DNA from: an uncultured Clostridia bacterium
GTDB lineage: Bacteria; Bacillota; Clostridia; Oscillospirales; Ruminococcaceae
Reading direction: 5' to 3'
NCBI GenBank assembly: GCA_947165805.1
Contig: CAMVBT010000054.1
Coordinates: 1 to 11,248 of the forward strand
DNA: 11,248 bases
The position numbers were made by a program, and so were the translations under genes. Below are positions 1 to 6,186 of the stretch, one piece after another (within the stretch, counting starts at the first letter, position 1; each line of letters begins with the position of its first letter). The notes under the pieces were generated by a model. The model did no database searches. It saw only the letters and a program-made list of their open reading frames with translations, and was not told where the DNA came from.

Positions 1-326
1 TCGGTCGTCTCGGTAAGGTACTCGGTCCTAAGGGACTCATGCCTAACCCTAAGGCCGGCACAGTTACAATGGATGTTGCCAAGGCTGTTAACGAAGTCAA
101 GGCAGGTAAGATCGAGTACAGACTCGACAAGACCAACATCATCCACTGCCCGATAGGCAAGGCTTCGTTCGGTCAGGATAAGCTCTCCGAGAACCTTGAG
201 GCTCTCATGGGCGCTATCGTAAAGGCTAAGCCTGCCGCTGCAAAGGGTCAGTATATCAAGAGCTGCACCATCACTTCCACGATGGGCCCCGGCATCAAGA
301 TCAATACCGTTAAGTACGGTGCGTAA
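1..326 (+). CDS. rplA: Ribosomal protein L1, C-terminal part (5' truncated)
   Basis: Only the last 107 complete codons lie in the window; the reading frame enters at base 3. The translation begins [20 protein letters not shown], which holds the universally conserved L1 signature around [10 protein letters not shown], and continues through the second half of domain I to the usual end near SxTMGPGIxI. L1 binds 23S rRNA at the L1 stalk and moves with the E-site tRNA; in bacteria it can also repress its own operon. The protein is normally about 230 residues, so roughly the N-terminal half is outside the window. Codon use (AAG, CTC, GGT, GCT) is that of a highly expressed gene and differs from its neighbours. 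rplK normally precedes it; rplJ and rplL normally follow but are absent here. Identification is certain. Confidence 0.97.
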   Translation, partial: GRLGKVLGPKGLMPNPKAGTVTMDVAKAVNEVKAGKIEYRLDKTNIIHCPIGKASFGQDKLSENLEALMGAIVKAKPAAAKGQYIKSCTITSTMGPGIKINTVKYGA

Positions 327-347
327 TCGCGCGGAACCCGCGCTCCC

Positions 348-402
348 GAACCGTATGCAGGTCTCGGCTCTATGAGGCTCTCTGCCTCGCAGTTGTAAGA
401 CT
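348..402 (+). promoter_or_regulatory. Possible relict or diverged L10-leader-like RNA
   Basis: Between rplA and the terminator lies a G/C-rich stretch that reads ACCGTATGCAGG, then CTCTATGAGG, then CTGCCTCG. It loosely resembles the Firmicute ribosomal protein L10 leader, where an ACCGUAGACAG-type 5' segment pairs with a CCUGCCGAGG-type 3' segment. Its position directly after rplA and before an intrinsic terminator is where that leader usually sits. The match is partial, and the downstream gene is not rplJ. It may be a leftover leader, an unrelated stem-loop or chance; this is a tentative call. Confidence 0.25.
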
Positions 403-408
403 CTTATA

Positions 409-440
409 CCCCGTTCCGAAAGGAACGGGGTTTGCTGTTT
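409..440 (+). terminator. Intrinsic terminator after rplA
   Basis: A perfect 9-bp stem, CCCCGTTCC (409-417) with GGAACGGGG (422-430), closes a GAAA tetraloop and is followed by a T-rich tail TTTGCTGTTT. It separates the ribosomal protein operon from the ECF transporter gene, which has its own promoter. Confidence 0.9.
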
Positions 441-484
441 CGGGGGAATACCCGCAGAGTCCGGTAAAAAATTGTCGACACCCC

Positions 485-513
485 TTGACAAATGAGCCGA
501 TCGGTGATATAAT
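485..513 (+). promoter_or_regulatory. Sigma-A promoter of the ECF S-component gene
   Basis: Perfect consensus TTGACA (485-490) and TATAAT (508-513) are separated by exactly 17 bp. The predicted transcript start is near 520, giving a leader of about 45 nt. That is too short for most riboswitches, and none was recognised. Confidence 0.9.
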
Positions 514-563
514 TCATTATTATAGATAAACATACAAAACCGGTAGGAAATGGGGATAAGTGT

Positions 564-1073
564 ATGAACGAGAAACTGAGAAAAACGATACTTGCGGCGG
601 TATTCGCGGCGCTTATTTGCGCGGCGACCCTGCTGATACGGATACCGACCATAACAAAGGGCTATGTGAACCCGGGCGACGGCTTCGTCATACTTGCGGG
701 CTGGATATGCGGCGGGCCGTGGGGATTCGCGGCGGCGGCGCTCGGCTCAGCGCTTGCCGATATCATCGCGGGATATACCGTGTTCGCGCCGGCGACGTTC
801 ATTATAAAGGGCTGCATGGCGCTGATAGCTGTCGCAGGTGTACAGCTCTTCGCGAACCACACGAACATCGGCAGGATAGCCGGAGCGATAGCCGCGGAGC
901 TCTTCATGGCGGCAGGCTACTTCGTGTTTGAGATGATCTTCATAACCGGCTCGTTTGAAGCGGCGCTGATCGGAGTGCCCGAAAACCTGATACAGGGCTT
1001 CGTCGGAGTGCTGTGCTCCGTGACGGTCATGACGGCTCTCGAAAAGACAAGGGTGCTCAACCGCAAATACTGA
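564..1073 (+). CDS. ECF transporter S component (COG4720/HmpT-like)
   Basis: This 169-residue, very hydrophobic protein fits the substrate-binding S component of an energy-coupling factor transporter. The N-terminal KLRKTILAAVFAALICAATL is a typical first membrane helix. The YVNPGDGFVILAGWICGGPWGFAAAALGSALADIIAGY region (about residues 34-71) is the hallmark of the COG4720/PF07155 group (HmpT-like). About five or six membrane segments are visible. S components bind a vitamin or precursor and share a common EcfA-EcfA'-T energising module encoded elsewhere; none lies in this window. The substrate cannot be read from sequence: thiamine precursor/hydroxymethylpyrimidine, riboflavin and pyridoxine types all exist in this group. 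The ATG at 564 was chosen; a weak GGGGA lies about 7 nt upstream. The gene is monocistronic, between its own promoter and terminator. Confidence 0.85.
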   Translation: MNEKLRKTILAAVFAALICAATLLIRIPTITKGYVNPGDGFVILAGWICGGPWGFAAAALGSALADIIAGYTVFAPATFIIKGCMALIAVAGVQLFANHTNIGRIAGAIAAELFMAAGYFVFEMIFITGSFEAALIGVPENLIQGFVGVLCSVTVMTALEKTRVLNRKY

Positions 1074-1080
1074 AAACAAG

Positions 1081-1112
1081 GCGCTCCGGGAACTGACCCG
1101 GGGCGCTTTATA
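1081..1112 (+). terminator. Intrinsic terminator after the ECF S component
   Basis: The stem GCGCTCCGGG (1081-1090) pairs with CCCGGGGCGC (1097-1106), 10 bp with one G-U pair, and has a 6-nt loop. A short T-rich tail TTTATA follows. The next gene's -35 element begins immediately after it. Confidence 0.82.
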
Positions 1113-1113
1113 C

Positions 1114-1142
1114 TTGACGCGGAACACAAGATGTGGTATAAT
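1114..1142 (+). promoter_or_regulatory. Extended -10 promoter of the FliD-like gene
   Basis: TTGACG (1114-1119) and TATAAT (1137-1142) are 17 bp apart, and a TGn extended -10 (TGG, 1134-1136) precedes the -10 hexamer. Transcription would start near 1149, only about 10 nt before the chosen ATG at 1159, so the mRNA leader is very short. Confidence 0.88.
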
Positions 1143-1158
1143 GTTACCGGGTGATAGT

Positions 1159-1917
1159 ATGTATATATACCGTCCGGGTATGATAGGTGAAGCTATCCGC
1201 ACAAAGATAGAAAACACCAGAAACTCGATAAAATACGGAGAGGAGAACACACAGTCCTTCTCCGAGATACTTGCCTCGATGATGCAGACCGATACCGGGA
1301 CAAAGGTCGTCGGCACGGCGAACCGCGTCACGGAGAGCACAAGCCCCGTTGCCCGCGCGGACGGGAGCACTCTGCTCTACGCGATACAGAACGCCGCGGA
1401 CGATACCACCGCCGCGAAGGTCGTGGCTTCGCTGGGACTTACGCCGTCGGACAATTCGCTCAAAGCAGCAGCCGACAGTCTTAGCTCGTCGCTTAAGCTG
1501 CTCGCCTCGCTGAACGGCACACAGGACAGCTCCGCGGTGAAGCAGATCACCGATCTCGTTGACAAATACAATGCCCTGCTGACCGATCTGAGGGCGGGGA
1601 CTACTTCGTCGGCGTTCATGTACGCGAATATCTTAAAGACCGCCGCGCAGACGGGAGCCGACGCTCTTGCAAAGGCGGGAGTCACGGTCTCCGAGGACGG
1701 CAGACTTACGTTCGACAGCGAAAAATTCGAGAGCGTGGGTCTGGAGGGTTTCCTGAACAGCGTATCCTCGGCAGCGTCGGCGATATCGAGCTATGCTTCG
1801 AGCATAAAGCCTGCGGGTACGGGAGTGCTCGACTTCCTCACCGAGAGCTCCGATGAAAATTCCGATTTTGTCTCCACCTCCGATTATTATAATTCGCTTA
1901 TGAATATGTATTTATAG
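1159..1917 (+). CDS. Uncharacterised Ser/Ala/Thr-rich protein with FliD C-terminus-like region
   Basis: The protein has 252 residues with no cysteine and many Ser, Ala and Thr. An open frame reaches further upstream, but the promoter hexamers lie inside that extension, so the ATG at 1159 (GGGTGA 4 nt upstream) is preferred; ATG 1180 is possible. Residues about 132-145 (DLVDKYNALLTDLR) followed by about 172-190 (AGVTVSEDGRLTFDSEKF) resemble the FliD C-terminal pattern, where a 'vdaYNaL' helix is followed by 'lGitls.dGtLsfDe.kl'. FliD caps bacterial flagellar filaments, but normal FliD is much longer, and no flagellar gene is seen nearby. No signal peptide or membrane segment is visible. The Cys-free, low-aromatic, coiled-coil-like composition is typical of proteins exported by a flagellar-type system, but this is an inference. 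Strong promoter and terminator flank it, so it is a real, independently expressed gene. Function unknown. Confidence 0.75.
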   Translation: MYIYRPGMIGEAIRTKIENTRNSIKYGEENTQSFSEILASMMQTDTGTKVVGTANRVTESTSPVARADGSTLLYAIQNAADDTTAAKVVASLGLTPSDNSLKAAADSLSSSLKLLASLNGTQDSSAVKQITDLVDKYNALLTDLRAGTTSSAFMYANILKTAAQTGADALAKAGVTVSEDGRLTFDSEKFESVGLEGFLNSVSSAASAISSYASSIKPAGTGVLDFLTESSDENSDFVSTSDYYNSLMNMYL

Positions 1918-1930
1918 ATCGTTTTGTATA

Positions 1931-1963
1931 AAGACCGCTTCGTGCATGAAGCGGTCTTTTTTT
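1931..1963 (+). terminator. Intrinsic terminator after the FliD-like gene
   Basis: The perfect 11-bp stem AAGACCGCTTC (1931-1941) / GAAGCGGTCTT (1948-1958) has a 6-nt loop and runs into seven T residues (1957-1963). It is a textbook Rho-independent terminator. Confidence 0.95.
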
Positions 1964-2057
1964 GCGCCGGAAACATAAAGGAATAATCAGCGGAAAAAAG
2001 GAGATAATAACTTCTGCGGGTAATATCCGCATACGATCTGAAAGGAAATGATATATC

Positions 2058-3107
2058 ATGAAACTTAAAATACTGATATTGTGCTGCGCACTGCTTGCGG
2101 CGATGTTTGCGCTGGCGGGCTGCGCCGACAGGAAGAATGAGCCCGGAACATCAACGACCACGACCACGATGCGCTCCGACGATATGGCGGGCAACGGGAC
2201 CTACGACGCCGACGAACGCGGCATAGTGGACGATGACAAGGACAGGGATAACGGCATCATCGAAAATATGCCCGAATCCACCGGAGCCCGTTCCACCACC
2301 GATGCCTTCGGCACCGAAGCTCCCAAGGACGTGACCGACAGCGGAATGGTAACGGGAACTTCCGATACTACCGGGGCAATAACCTCCGACGAGGCGGCTT
2401 TTGCCTCGTCCTACATCAATACACTGTCCCTCTCCGAAAACAGCATAGGCTGGGGGCTCGGCAAGGAGCGCGACAGCGGGAACCGTCCTCTGGACGCGGT
2501 GAACGCGGAGAAGAAGTATTCAGACCTCGGAGCAAGATTTCTGACCTCGGGCGAGAAGCGTATATGCCTGACATTCGATGAGGGCTATGAGAACGGCTAT
2601 ACCGCGTCTATTCTCGATACGCTGAAAGAGAAGAACGTAAAGGCAGTGTTCTTCGTGACGGGAGACTACTGCAAGTCCGCGCCGGAGCTTGTGCAGCGCA
2701 TGATAGACGAGGGGCATACGGTCGGCAACCACACTTGGTCGCACCCGTCGCTTCCGCACTGCACACAGAAGGAGGTCTGGGCGGATATCACAAAGCTGCA
2801 CGACTATGTGAAAAGCGAATTCGGCTATGAGATGACCCTGTTCCGCTTCCCTATGGGCGAGTTCTCGGAGCGTACTCTCGACGACGTTCATCAGCTCGGT
2901 TATACCAGCCTGTTCTGGTCTTTCGCCTACAAGGACTGGGACCCGGATTCCGATACCGACCCCGCCGAAGCCCTTGCGAAGATCGAAGACTCGACCCACA
3001 GCGGCATATATCTGCTTCATGCCGTGTCAAAGACCAACGCCGCGCTGCTCGGCAGTCTGCTTGACTACTGGAGCGAAAACGGATACACCGTAGGCGCGGA
3101 GCCGTAA
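2058..3107 (+). CDS. PdaA-like polysaccharide (peptidoglycan) deacetylase, lipoprotein
   Basis: This 349-residue lipoprotein has a type II signal peptide with lipobox LAGC, so Cys22 would be lipidated and the enzyme anchored outside the membrane. Residues about 28-110 are a Thr/Asp/Glu-rich linker. The NodB domain (about 167-345) contains TFDEGYENGYT (T172-), the metal-binding NHTWSH (H225, H229), RFPMGEFSER (R263-), LFWSFAYKDWD and IYLLHAVS (H321). The arrangement TFD[N/E]GYENGYT plus LLHxVSxxNA is specific to PdaA, which removes N-acetyl groups from N-acetylmuramic acid during muramic-delta-lactam formation in spore cortex of Bacillus. In this type the usual second Asp of TFDDG is replaced, here by Glu175. 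AAAGGAAA precedes the ATG by about 9-10 nt. The family call is firm; a spore-specific role is not shown, and another wall or glycan substrate is possible. Confidence 0.92.
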   Translation: MKLKILILCCALLAAMFALAGCADRKNEPGTSTTTTTMRSDDMAGNGTYDADERGIVDDDKDRDNGIIENMPESTGARSTTDAFGTEAPKDVTDSGMVTGTSDTTGAITSDEAAFASSYINTLSLSENSIGWGLGKERDSGNRPLDAVNAEKKYSDLGARFLTSGEKRICLTFDEGYENGYTASILDTLKEKNVKAVFFVTGDYCKSAPELVQRMIDEGHTVGNHTWSHPSLPHCTQKEVWADITKLHDYVKSEFGYEMTLFRFPMGEFSERTLDDVHQLGYTSLFWSFAYKDWDPDSDTDPAEALAKIEDSTHSGIYLLHAVSKTNAALLGSLLDYWSENGYTVGAEP

Positions 3108-3142
3108 AAATGACCGCGGACAGGCATTGCCTGTCCGCGGTC
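3106..3142 (-). terminator. Terminator between convergent genes
   Basis: A perfect 14-bp stem, GACCGCGGACAGGC (3112-3125) / GCCTGTCCGCGGTC (3129-3142), has a 3-nt loop. On the minus strand it is followed by TTTTT (3110-3106), making it an efficient terminator for the metallopeptidase operon. Those T residues overlap the stop codon of the plus-strand deacetylase. On the plus strand the tail is only TCTTCG, so termination of that gene is probably weaker. Confidence 0.9.
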
Positions 3143-3148
3143 TTCGCG

Positions 3149-3766
3149 TCAGTCTTCATAAAGTCCCAGAACACTGTTGAAGTAGCTGTAAGTTCTGGGA
3201 GCCCGTATGCTGAGCTCGAAAGGTGAGATAATGTACATCGCACCGGTCTCGGCGTAGAATTCCGAAGCGAGCAGAGACTCGCTGGCCGCCGCTAATCTTA
3301 TCCGCTCGTTCTCCTCACGGAACGCTGTGATGAATCCCCCGTCGTTCGAGGACGGCATACCGTGCTCATGGTCGTAGGCATGGAACATCTCGTGCAGTAC
3401 CACGTCCGCGCCGTAGGTCTGAGTCGACACATAAACTATCCTGCCCTGCGTGATGCCCAGCGCCTGCCCGAAGCCCGTATCGTTGGCTGGTATCGGCAGC
3501 TCACTGCCGGTAAAGTATATCTTATCGCAGCACTCCGCAAGCTCCTCGGGCGCATAAGCCAGCATGGAGCGGTGAGCCATATAGTTCTCCTCATTTATCG
3601 TGCCGCAGGTGTATATCTCGATGCCCTTTACGGTCTCACGGTATTCGCGGCTGAACATATAGCGCAGCTCCTGATCGCTGACGAGATATCCGAGCAGCAG
3701 TCCGACAGCCGCCGAGACAAATATTATGACGGCAAGCTTTATGCCGTTTTTTACTTTTTCGCTCAT
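3149..3766 (-). CDS. Membrane-anchored HExxH metallopeptidase (gluzincin-like; ATLF/PPEP-like pattern)
   Basis: The 205-residue protein has a short cytoplasmic N-terminus, one membrane helix (about residues 9-29) and an extracytoplasmic domain. VVLHEMFHAYD (H125, E126, H129) is a zinc-binding HExxH. The later SEFYAETGAMYIISP offers Glu173 as third ligand, 44 residues after H129, and a nearby Tyr178. This spacing and the 'EF.AE' context resemble the M34/ATLF group (anthrax lethal factor C-terminus, Pro-Pro endopeptidases of clostridia), though the rest of the protein gives no clear family match, so the assignment is by motif only. No substrate can be inferred. Its ATG overlaps the stop of the zinc-ribbon gene as ATGA, which implies translational coupling and a shared function or stoichiometry. 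It is the last gene before the terminator at 3142-3106. Confidence 0.72.
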   Translation of the reverse strand: MSEKVKNGIKLAVIIFVSAAVGLLLGYLVSDQELRYMFSREYRETVKGIEIYTCGTINEENYMAHRSMLAYAPEELAECCDKIYFTGSELPIPANDTGFGQALGITQGRIVYVSTQTYGADVVLHEMFHAYDHEHGMPSSNDGGFITAFREENERIRLAAASESLLASEFYAETGAMYIISPFELSIRAPRTYSYFNSVLGLYED

Positions 3767-4143
3767 ATCATTCCTATCAGCGAGAAGTACATATAAGCGA
3801 ACATTCCCGCTGTTGCCGCGAGTATCGCTATAACTATGAGACAGAGTATGAACGCTCCCTTGCCGAAGAACTCCTTCTCCTTAACAGCGGGCTTCTGCTC
3901 CGCCGGAGCCGCCTTATACTGCGCGGCCGTCGCAGTCTGCTGCGCCGGAGCTTTGTATACAGTCTCCGTGGACGCGCCTGCGCGGTCGTTCTGCGTACAG
4001 CTCATTCCGTACATCGGAGCGGGAGGCGCTTCCTCCGGAGCCGCTGCCGGTACAGTCTCCTGCGAAGGTTCGACAGGCTTTCCGCAGGCAGGACAGAATT
4101 TCTCGTCCGGTTCAAGTATTTTTCCGCATCTTTCACAAGTCAT
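3763..4143 (-). CDS. Zinc-ribbon protein with C-terminal membrane segment
   Basis: This 126-residue protein starts with a zinc ribbon, CxxC-x10-CxxC (Cys3, Cys6, Cys17, Cys20; MTCERCGKILEPDEKFCPAC), of the common zinc_ribbon_2 type. A Pro/Ala/Gln/Glu-rich linker follows (about 22-90), and then a basic-flanked hydrophobic helix (about 96-119) close to the C-terminus. The ribbon is therefore probably cytosolic and tethered. AAAGGAAA lies about 7-8 nt before the ATG. It begins 19 nt after the glycosylase gene and overlaps the downstream metallopeptidase start by ATGA, so the three genes form one transcript. Such proteins are frequent in Firmicutes and mostly have no assigned function; the coupling to a membrane peptidase is the only functional hint here. 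Confidence 0.82.
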   Translation of the reverse strand: MTCERCGKILEPDEKFCPACGKPVEPSQETVPAAAPEEAPPAPMYGMSCTQNDRAGASTETVYKAPAQQTATAAQYKAAPAEQKPAVKEKEFFGKGAFILCLIVIAILAATAGMFAYMYFSLIGMI

Positions 4144-4162
4144 TTTTTGTTTCCTTTCGTTC

Positions 4163-4969
4163 TCACTTTACTGCGGGTACACGCTTTCTGAAATATTCAA
4201 ACAGATACTGCTGTGCGATACCCTTATATTCGCCCATGCACTCGGGCAGCCCGTCGGCGTAGTATTCGGCGGTTATACGCTTTATCCATACATCTGCCGG
4301 GAACGCCTCGGTCTTGTGGTAGGCGAACAGCAGCACGCAGTCCGCTACCTTATCACCGACGCCGGTTATTCTCTTGAGGTATTCTCTGCCTTCTTCATAG
4401 GACATACCGTAAATGGCTGCGAGGTCCGTTTCGCCGCTGTACACCTTTCGGGACGCGTCGAGTATGTACCGCACCCGGAACCCCGCCCGCAAAGGTGCGA
4501 GATCGTCCTCCGTCAGTCCTGCAAGAGTCTGCGCGTCCGGGAAGGTGTACGTTCCCTCGGCGAGGCGCTGCCCGAAGCTCTCGCAGAGCCTCCCGATTAT
4601 GCCGGTTATGCGCGGTATATTGTTGTTCTGGGAGATGATGAAGCTGATGAGAGTCTCAAACGGCTCCTGCCGCAGTATGCGTATGCCGCGGTTCTCCTCG
4701 GCGGCTTCGCGGAGCGTCTTATCGGCGGAGAACTGCCTTATCACGGCGGCATAGTCCGTATCGCAGTCAAAGTACCTCAGCCAGAACCGCGCCTCCTCCT
4801 CATTCCTCACGGTCAGCGCTGCGCCGTCCGGCCGCTGCCTTATCCGCAGGGTATGCGTCCCGGATATGCCCGTATATGAGCCGTCCTCCTGTCTTCTCCA
4901 GCGGAAGCACTGCCCGCTCTCAAGAGTCCGTGCGATATCGAGGCAGTCGGTTTTCCATATATATTCCAT
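4163..4969 (-). CDS. 8-oxoguanine DNA glycosylase/AP lyase (OGG1-AlkA family)
   Basis: The 268-residue protein belongs to the HhH-GPD superfamily. The N-terminal OGG-type domain is marked by LESGQCFRW (residues 16-24). The glycosylase core has FIISQNNNIPRI (110-121, with the SQNNN DNA-contact segment) and GFRVRYI (163-169). The helix-hairpin-helix has ITGVGDKVADCVLLFAY, with Lys207 in the position of the catalytic lysine (human OGG1 Lys249), and FPADVWIKR, with Asp226 matching OGG1 Asp268. These residues identify a bifunctional enzyme that excises 8-oxoguanine and nicks the abasic site. There is no C-terminal iron-sulfur cluster motif, which argues against Nth/MutY. AAAGG sits 6 nt before the ATG. 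It heads the glycosylase/zinc-ribbon/metallopeptidase group, but a terminator lies right upstream of its ribosome binding site, so how it is transcribed is unclear. Confidence 0.93.
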   Translation of the reverse strand: MEYIWKTDCLDIARTLESGQCFRWRRQEDGSYTGISGTHTLRIRQRPDGAALTVRNEEEARFWLRYFDCDTDYAAVIRQFSADKTLREAAEENRGIRILRQEPFETLISFIISQNNNIPRITGIIGRLCESFGQRLAEGTYTFPDAQTLAGLTEDDLAPLRAGFRVRYILDASRKVYSGETDLAAIYGMSYEEGREYLKRITGVGDKVADCVLLFAYHKTEAFPADVWIKRITAEYYADGLPECMGEYKGIAQQYLFEYFRKRVPAVK

Positions 4970-4983
4970 TTTTTACCTTTCGC

Positions 4984-5011
4984 AAAACTCCCTTGCCGTC
5001 CGGCAAGGGAG
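4984..5011 (-). terminator. Intrinsic terminator after bactofilin, abutting the glycosylase RBS
   Basis: On the minus strand, CTCCCTTGCC (5011-5002) pairs with GGCAAGGGAG (4997-4988) in a perfect 10-bp stem with a 4-nt loop, followed by TTTT (4987-4984). The glycosylase Shine-Dalgarno begins only a few bases later (4980-4976), so this may act as an attenuator in a longer transcript rather than a full stop. Confidence 0.85.
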
Positions 5012-5026
5012 CTGTAATATCTGCAC

Positions 5027-6091
5027 TTATTCGCCTATCGTTATGGTGTCGGGGAAGATGTTCCTGCTTTCTTCCTTGTTGAGGAATGTGGTGCTTACAT
5101 AACCCTGAATGATAGCGCCGTCGTTCACGGTGATAGTCGAAGCGCTTATATCGCCGAAGATCACGGCGTCGCTTTTGAGCTCGGTCTTGCCGGTGGTCGA
5201 GAGGTTGCCCTTGATCTTGCCGTTTATATTGGCGTATGTAGATGTGAGGTCGCCGATCAGCAGCGTGTCGCGCTCCATATAAGCGTTGCCCTTCATCTTT
5301 ATGTTGCCCTGTACCTGCGAGGTGCGGAGCTGTGCGTTGTTGCAGGAGATATCGCCGACTACCTTGCCGTTTATGTCTATATCCTTTGTGGTCTCTATAT
5401 TGCCCTTTACGTTGCCGTCAACGCTCATATTGGCGAAAGAGCGGATATTTCCGTCTACGACCGTATTGCGCGAGATCACGGTGATCTCGTCGTCATCGCT
5501 CGCGGGACGCTGATAACGCTGTGTGCTGAATATTGCCTGCTGCTCATGCGCCGGGTCATTCCCGGGCTGTGCCGAACGGCGGTAGCCCTGATCCTGTTGG
5601 CCGAAGCCGCTCTGCTGACCGTAATTCGCCTGCTGGCTGTAGCCGCTCTGCTGGCCGTAATTCACATTCTGCTGACGGTAGCCCTGATCCTGTTCGCGGC
5701 GCGGAGGAACGGCTGTGACACCGGGCTGGAGAGGCTCAACGAACGGTATGCTGTCCGCGTTACGGTTCATGGAGATCATATCGTCCTCGGTGGGATCGAA
5801 ATTCGTGCTGCCAAGAGTCATGGACTGCGGGGGCGGCGCAACGTTCGGGTCATCGTAATCGCCCGCGCTGAAAGCTGTCTGCTGTCTGTCGTATTCGCTG
5901 GCGGCAGCCGATGCCCTGCGCTGTATCTCTTCATAAGAAGCCCTGTCCGGATCGATAGCGTCGAATTCGCCGGTATCGGTGGATACCGCGCTCTTCATCG
6001 CGTCAACGTTCTTTTCACGCTTCTGCTGATCGTCCTTCTCGGTTCCGGTAAGCTCGCGCAGAGCCTGCTGAAAATTGTCCTTTATTCCCAT
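5027..6091 (-). CDS. Bactofilin (polymer-forming cytoskeletal protein) with Q/G/Y-rich N-terminal region
   Basis: The C-terminal part (about residues 202-335) is a bactofilin domain: short repeats such as VVDGNIRSFANMSVDGNVKG, IDINGKVVGDIS and YANINGKIKGNLS fit the right-handed beta-helix that self-assembles into filaments without nucleotide. Bactofilins scaffold envelope enzymes and influence shape, polarity or stalks. At 354 residues it is far longer than typical bactofilins (100-200). The extra N-terminal part is acidic and disordered, and includes a Gln/Gly/Tyr-rich stretch (about 133-171) with YGQQSGYSQQ-type repeats. The ATG at 6091 gives MGIKDNFQQALREL, a plausible membrane-binding amphipathic start. 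The nearest AGGAG lies 30 nt upstream, across a small 5-bp hairpin (6104-6117), so initiation may be weak or structured. It follows a NodB deacetylase, fitting an envelope role. Confidence 0.93.
   Translation of the reverse strand: MGIKDNFQQALRELTGTEKDDQQKREKNVDAMKSAVSTDTGEFDAIDPDRASYEEIQRRASAAASEYDRQQTAFSAGDYDDPNVAPPPQSMTLGSTNFDPTEDDMISMNRNADSIPFVEPLQPGVTAVPPRREQDQGYRQQNVNYGQQSGYSQQANYGQQSGFGQQDQGYRRSAQPGNDPAHEQQAIFSTQRYQRPASDDDEITVISRNTVVDGNIRSFANMSVDGNVKGNIETTKDIDINGKVVGDISCNNAQLRTSQVQGNIKMKGNAYMERDTLLIGDLTSTYANINGKIKGNLSTTGKTELKSDAVIFGDISASTITVNDGAIIQGYVSTTFLNKEESRNIFPDTITIGE
5580..5694. repeat. Internal tandem repeats encoding the bactofilin QQ-rich segment
   Basis: A 19-nt word, CGGTAGCCCTGATCCTGTT, occurs exactly at 5580-5598 and 5676-5694. 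Between the copies, a 23-nt unit at 5605-5627 recurs at 5641-5663 with one mismatch. On the coding (minus) strand they specify DQGYR and NYGQQSG-type units. The near identity at nucleotide level suggests recent duplication by slippage or recombination. Confidence 0.85.
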
Positions 6092-6154
6092 TGTTTTGCC
6101 CGAAGACCGTAGGGTCTCCGACTCCTTTCAAAAAAGATATCATTTACACGGGTA

Positions 6155-6176
6155 CCGCAGCGTATATCCGCTGCGG
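6155..6176 (-). other. Hairpin between deacetylase and bactofilin genes
   Basis: A perfect 8-bp stem, CCGCAGCG (6155-6162) / CGCTGCGG (6169-6176), has a 6-nt loop. It lies 10 bases past the deacetylase stop codon. No T-run follows directly on the minus strand (the nearest, TTTTTT, is about 20 nt further), so it is more likely an mRNA-stability or partial termination structure than a full terminator. Confidence 0.5.
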
Positions 6177-6186
6177 CAGATCACTG

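Noticed and set aside
514..563. Riboswitch in front of the ECF S component
   Set aside because: With the consensus promoter at 485-513, the leader is only about 45 nt, and no thiamine, riboflavin or preQ1 aptamer pattern is visible.
1114..1158. Longer N-terminus for the FliD-like protein starting at a TTG at 1114
   Set aside because: The -35 and -10 hexamers lie inside this extension, so it would not be transcribed.
3836..4879. 347-codon open frame on the plus strand
   Set aside because: It is antisense to the zinc-ribbon and glycosylase genes, whose motifs are clear. There is no ribosome binding site or recognisable domain.
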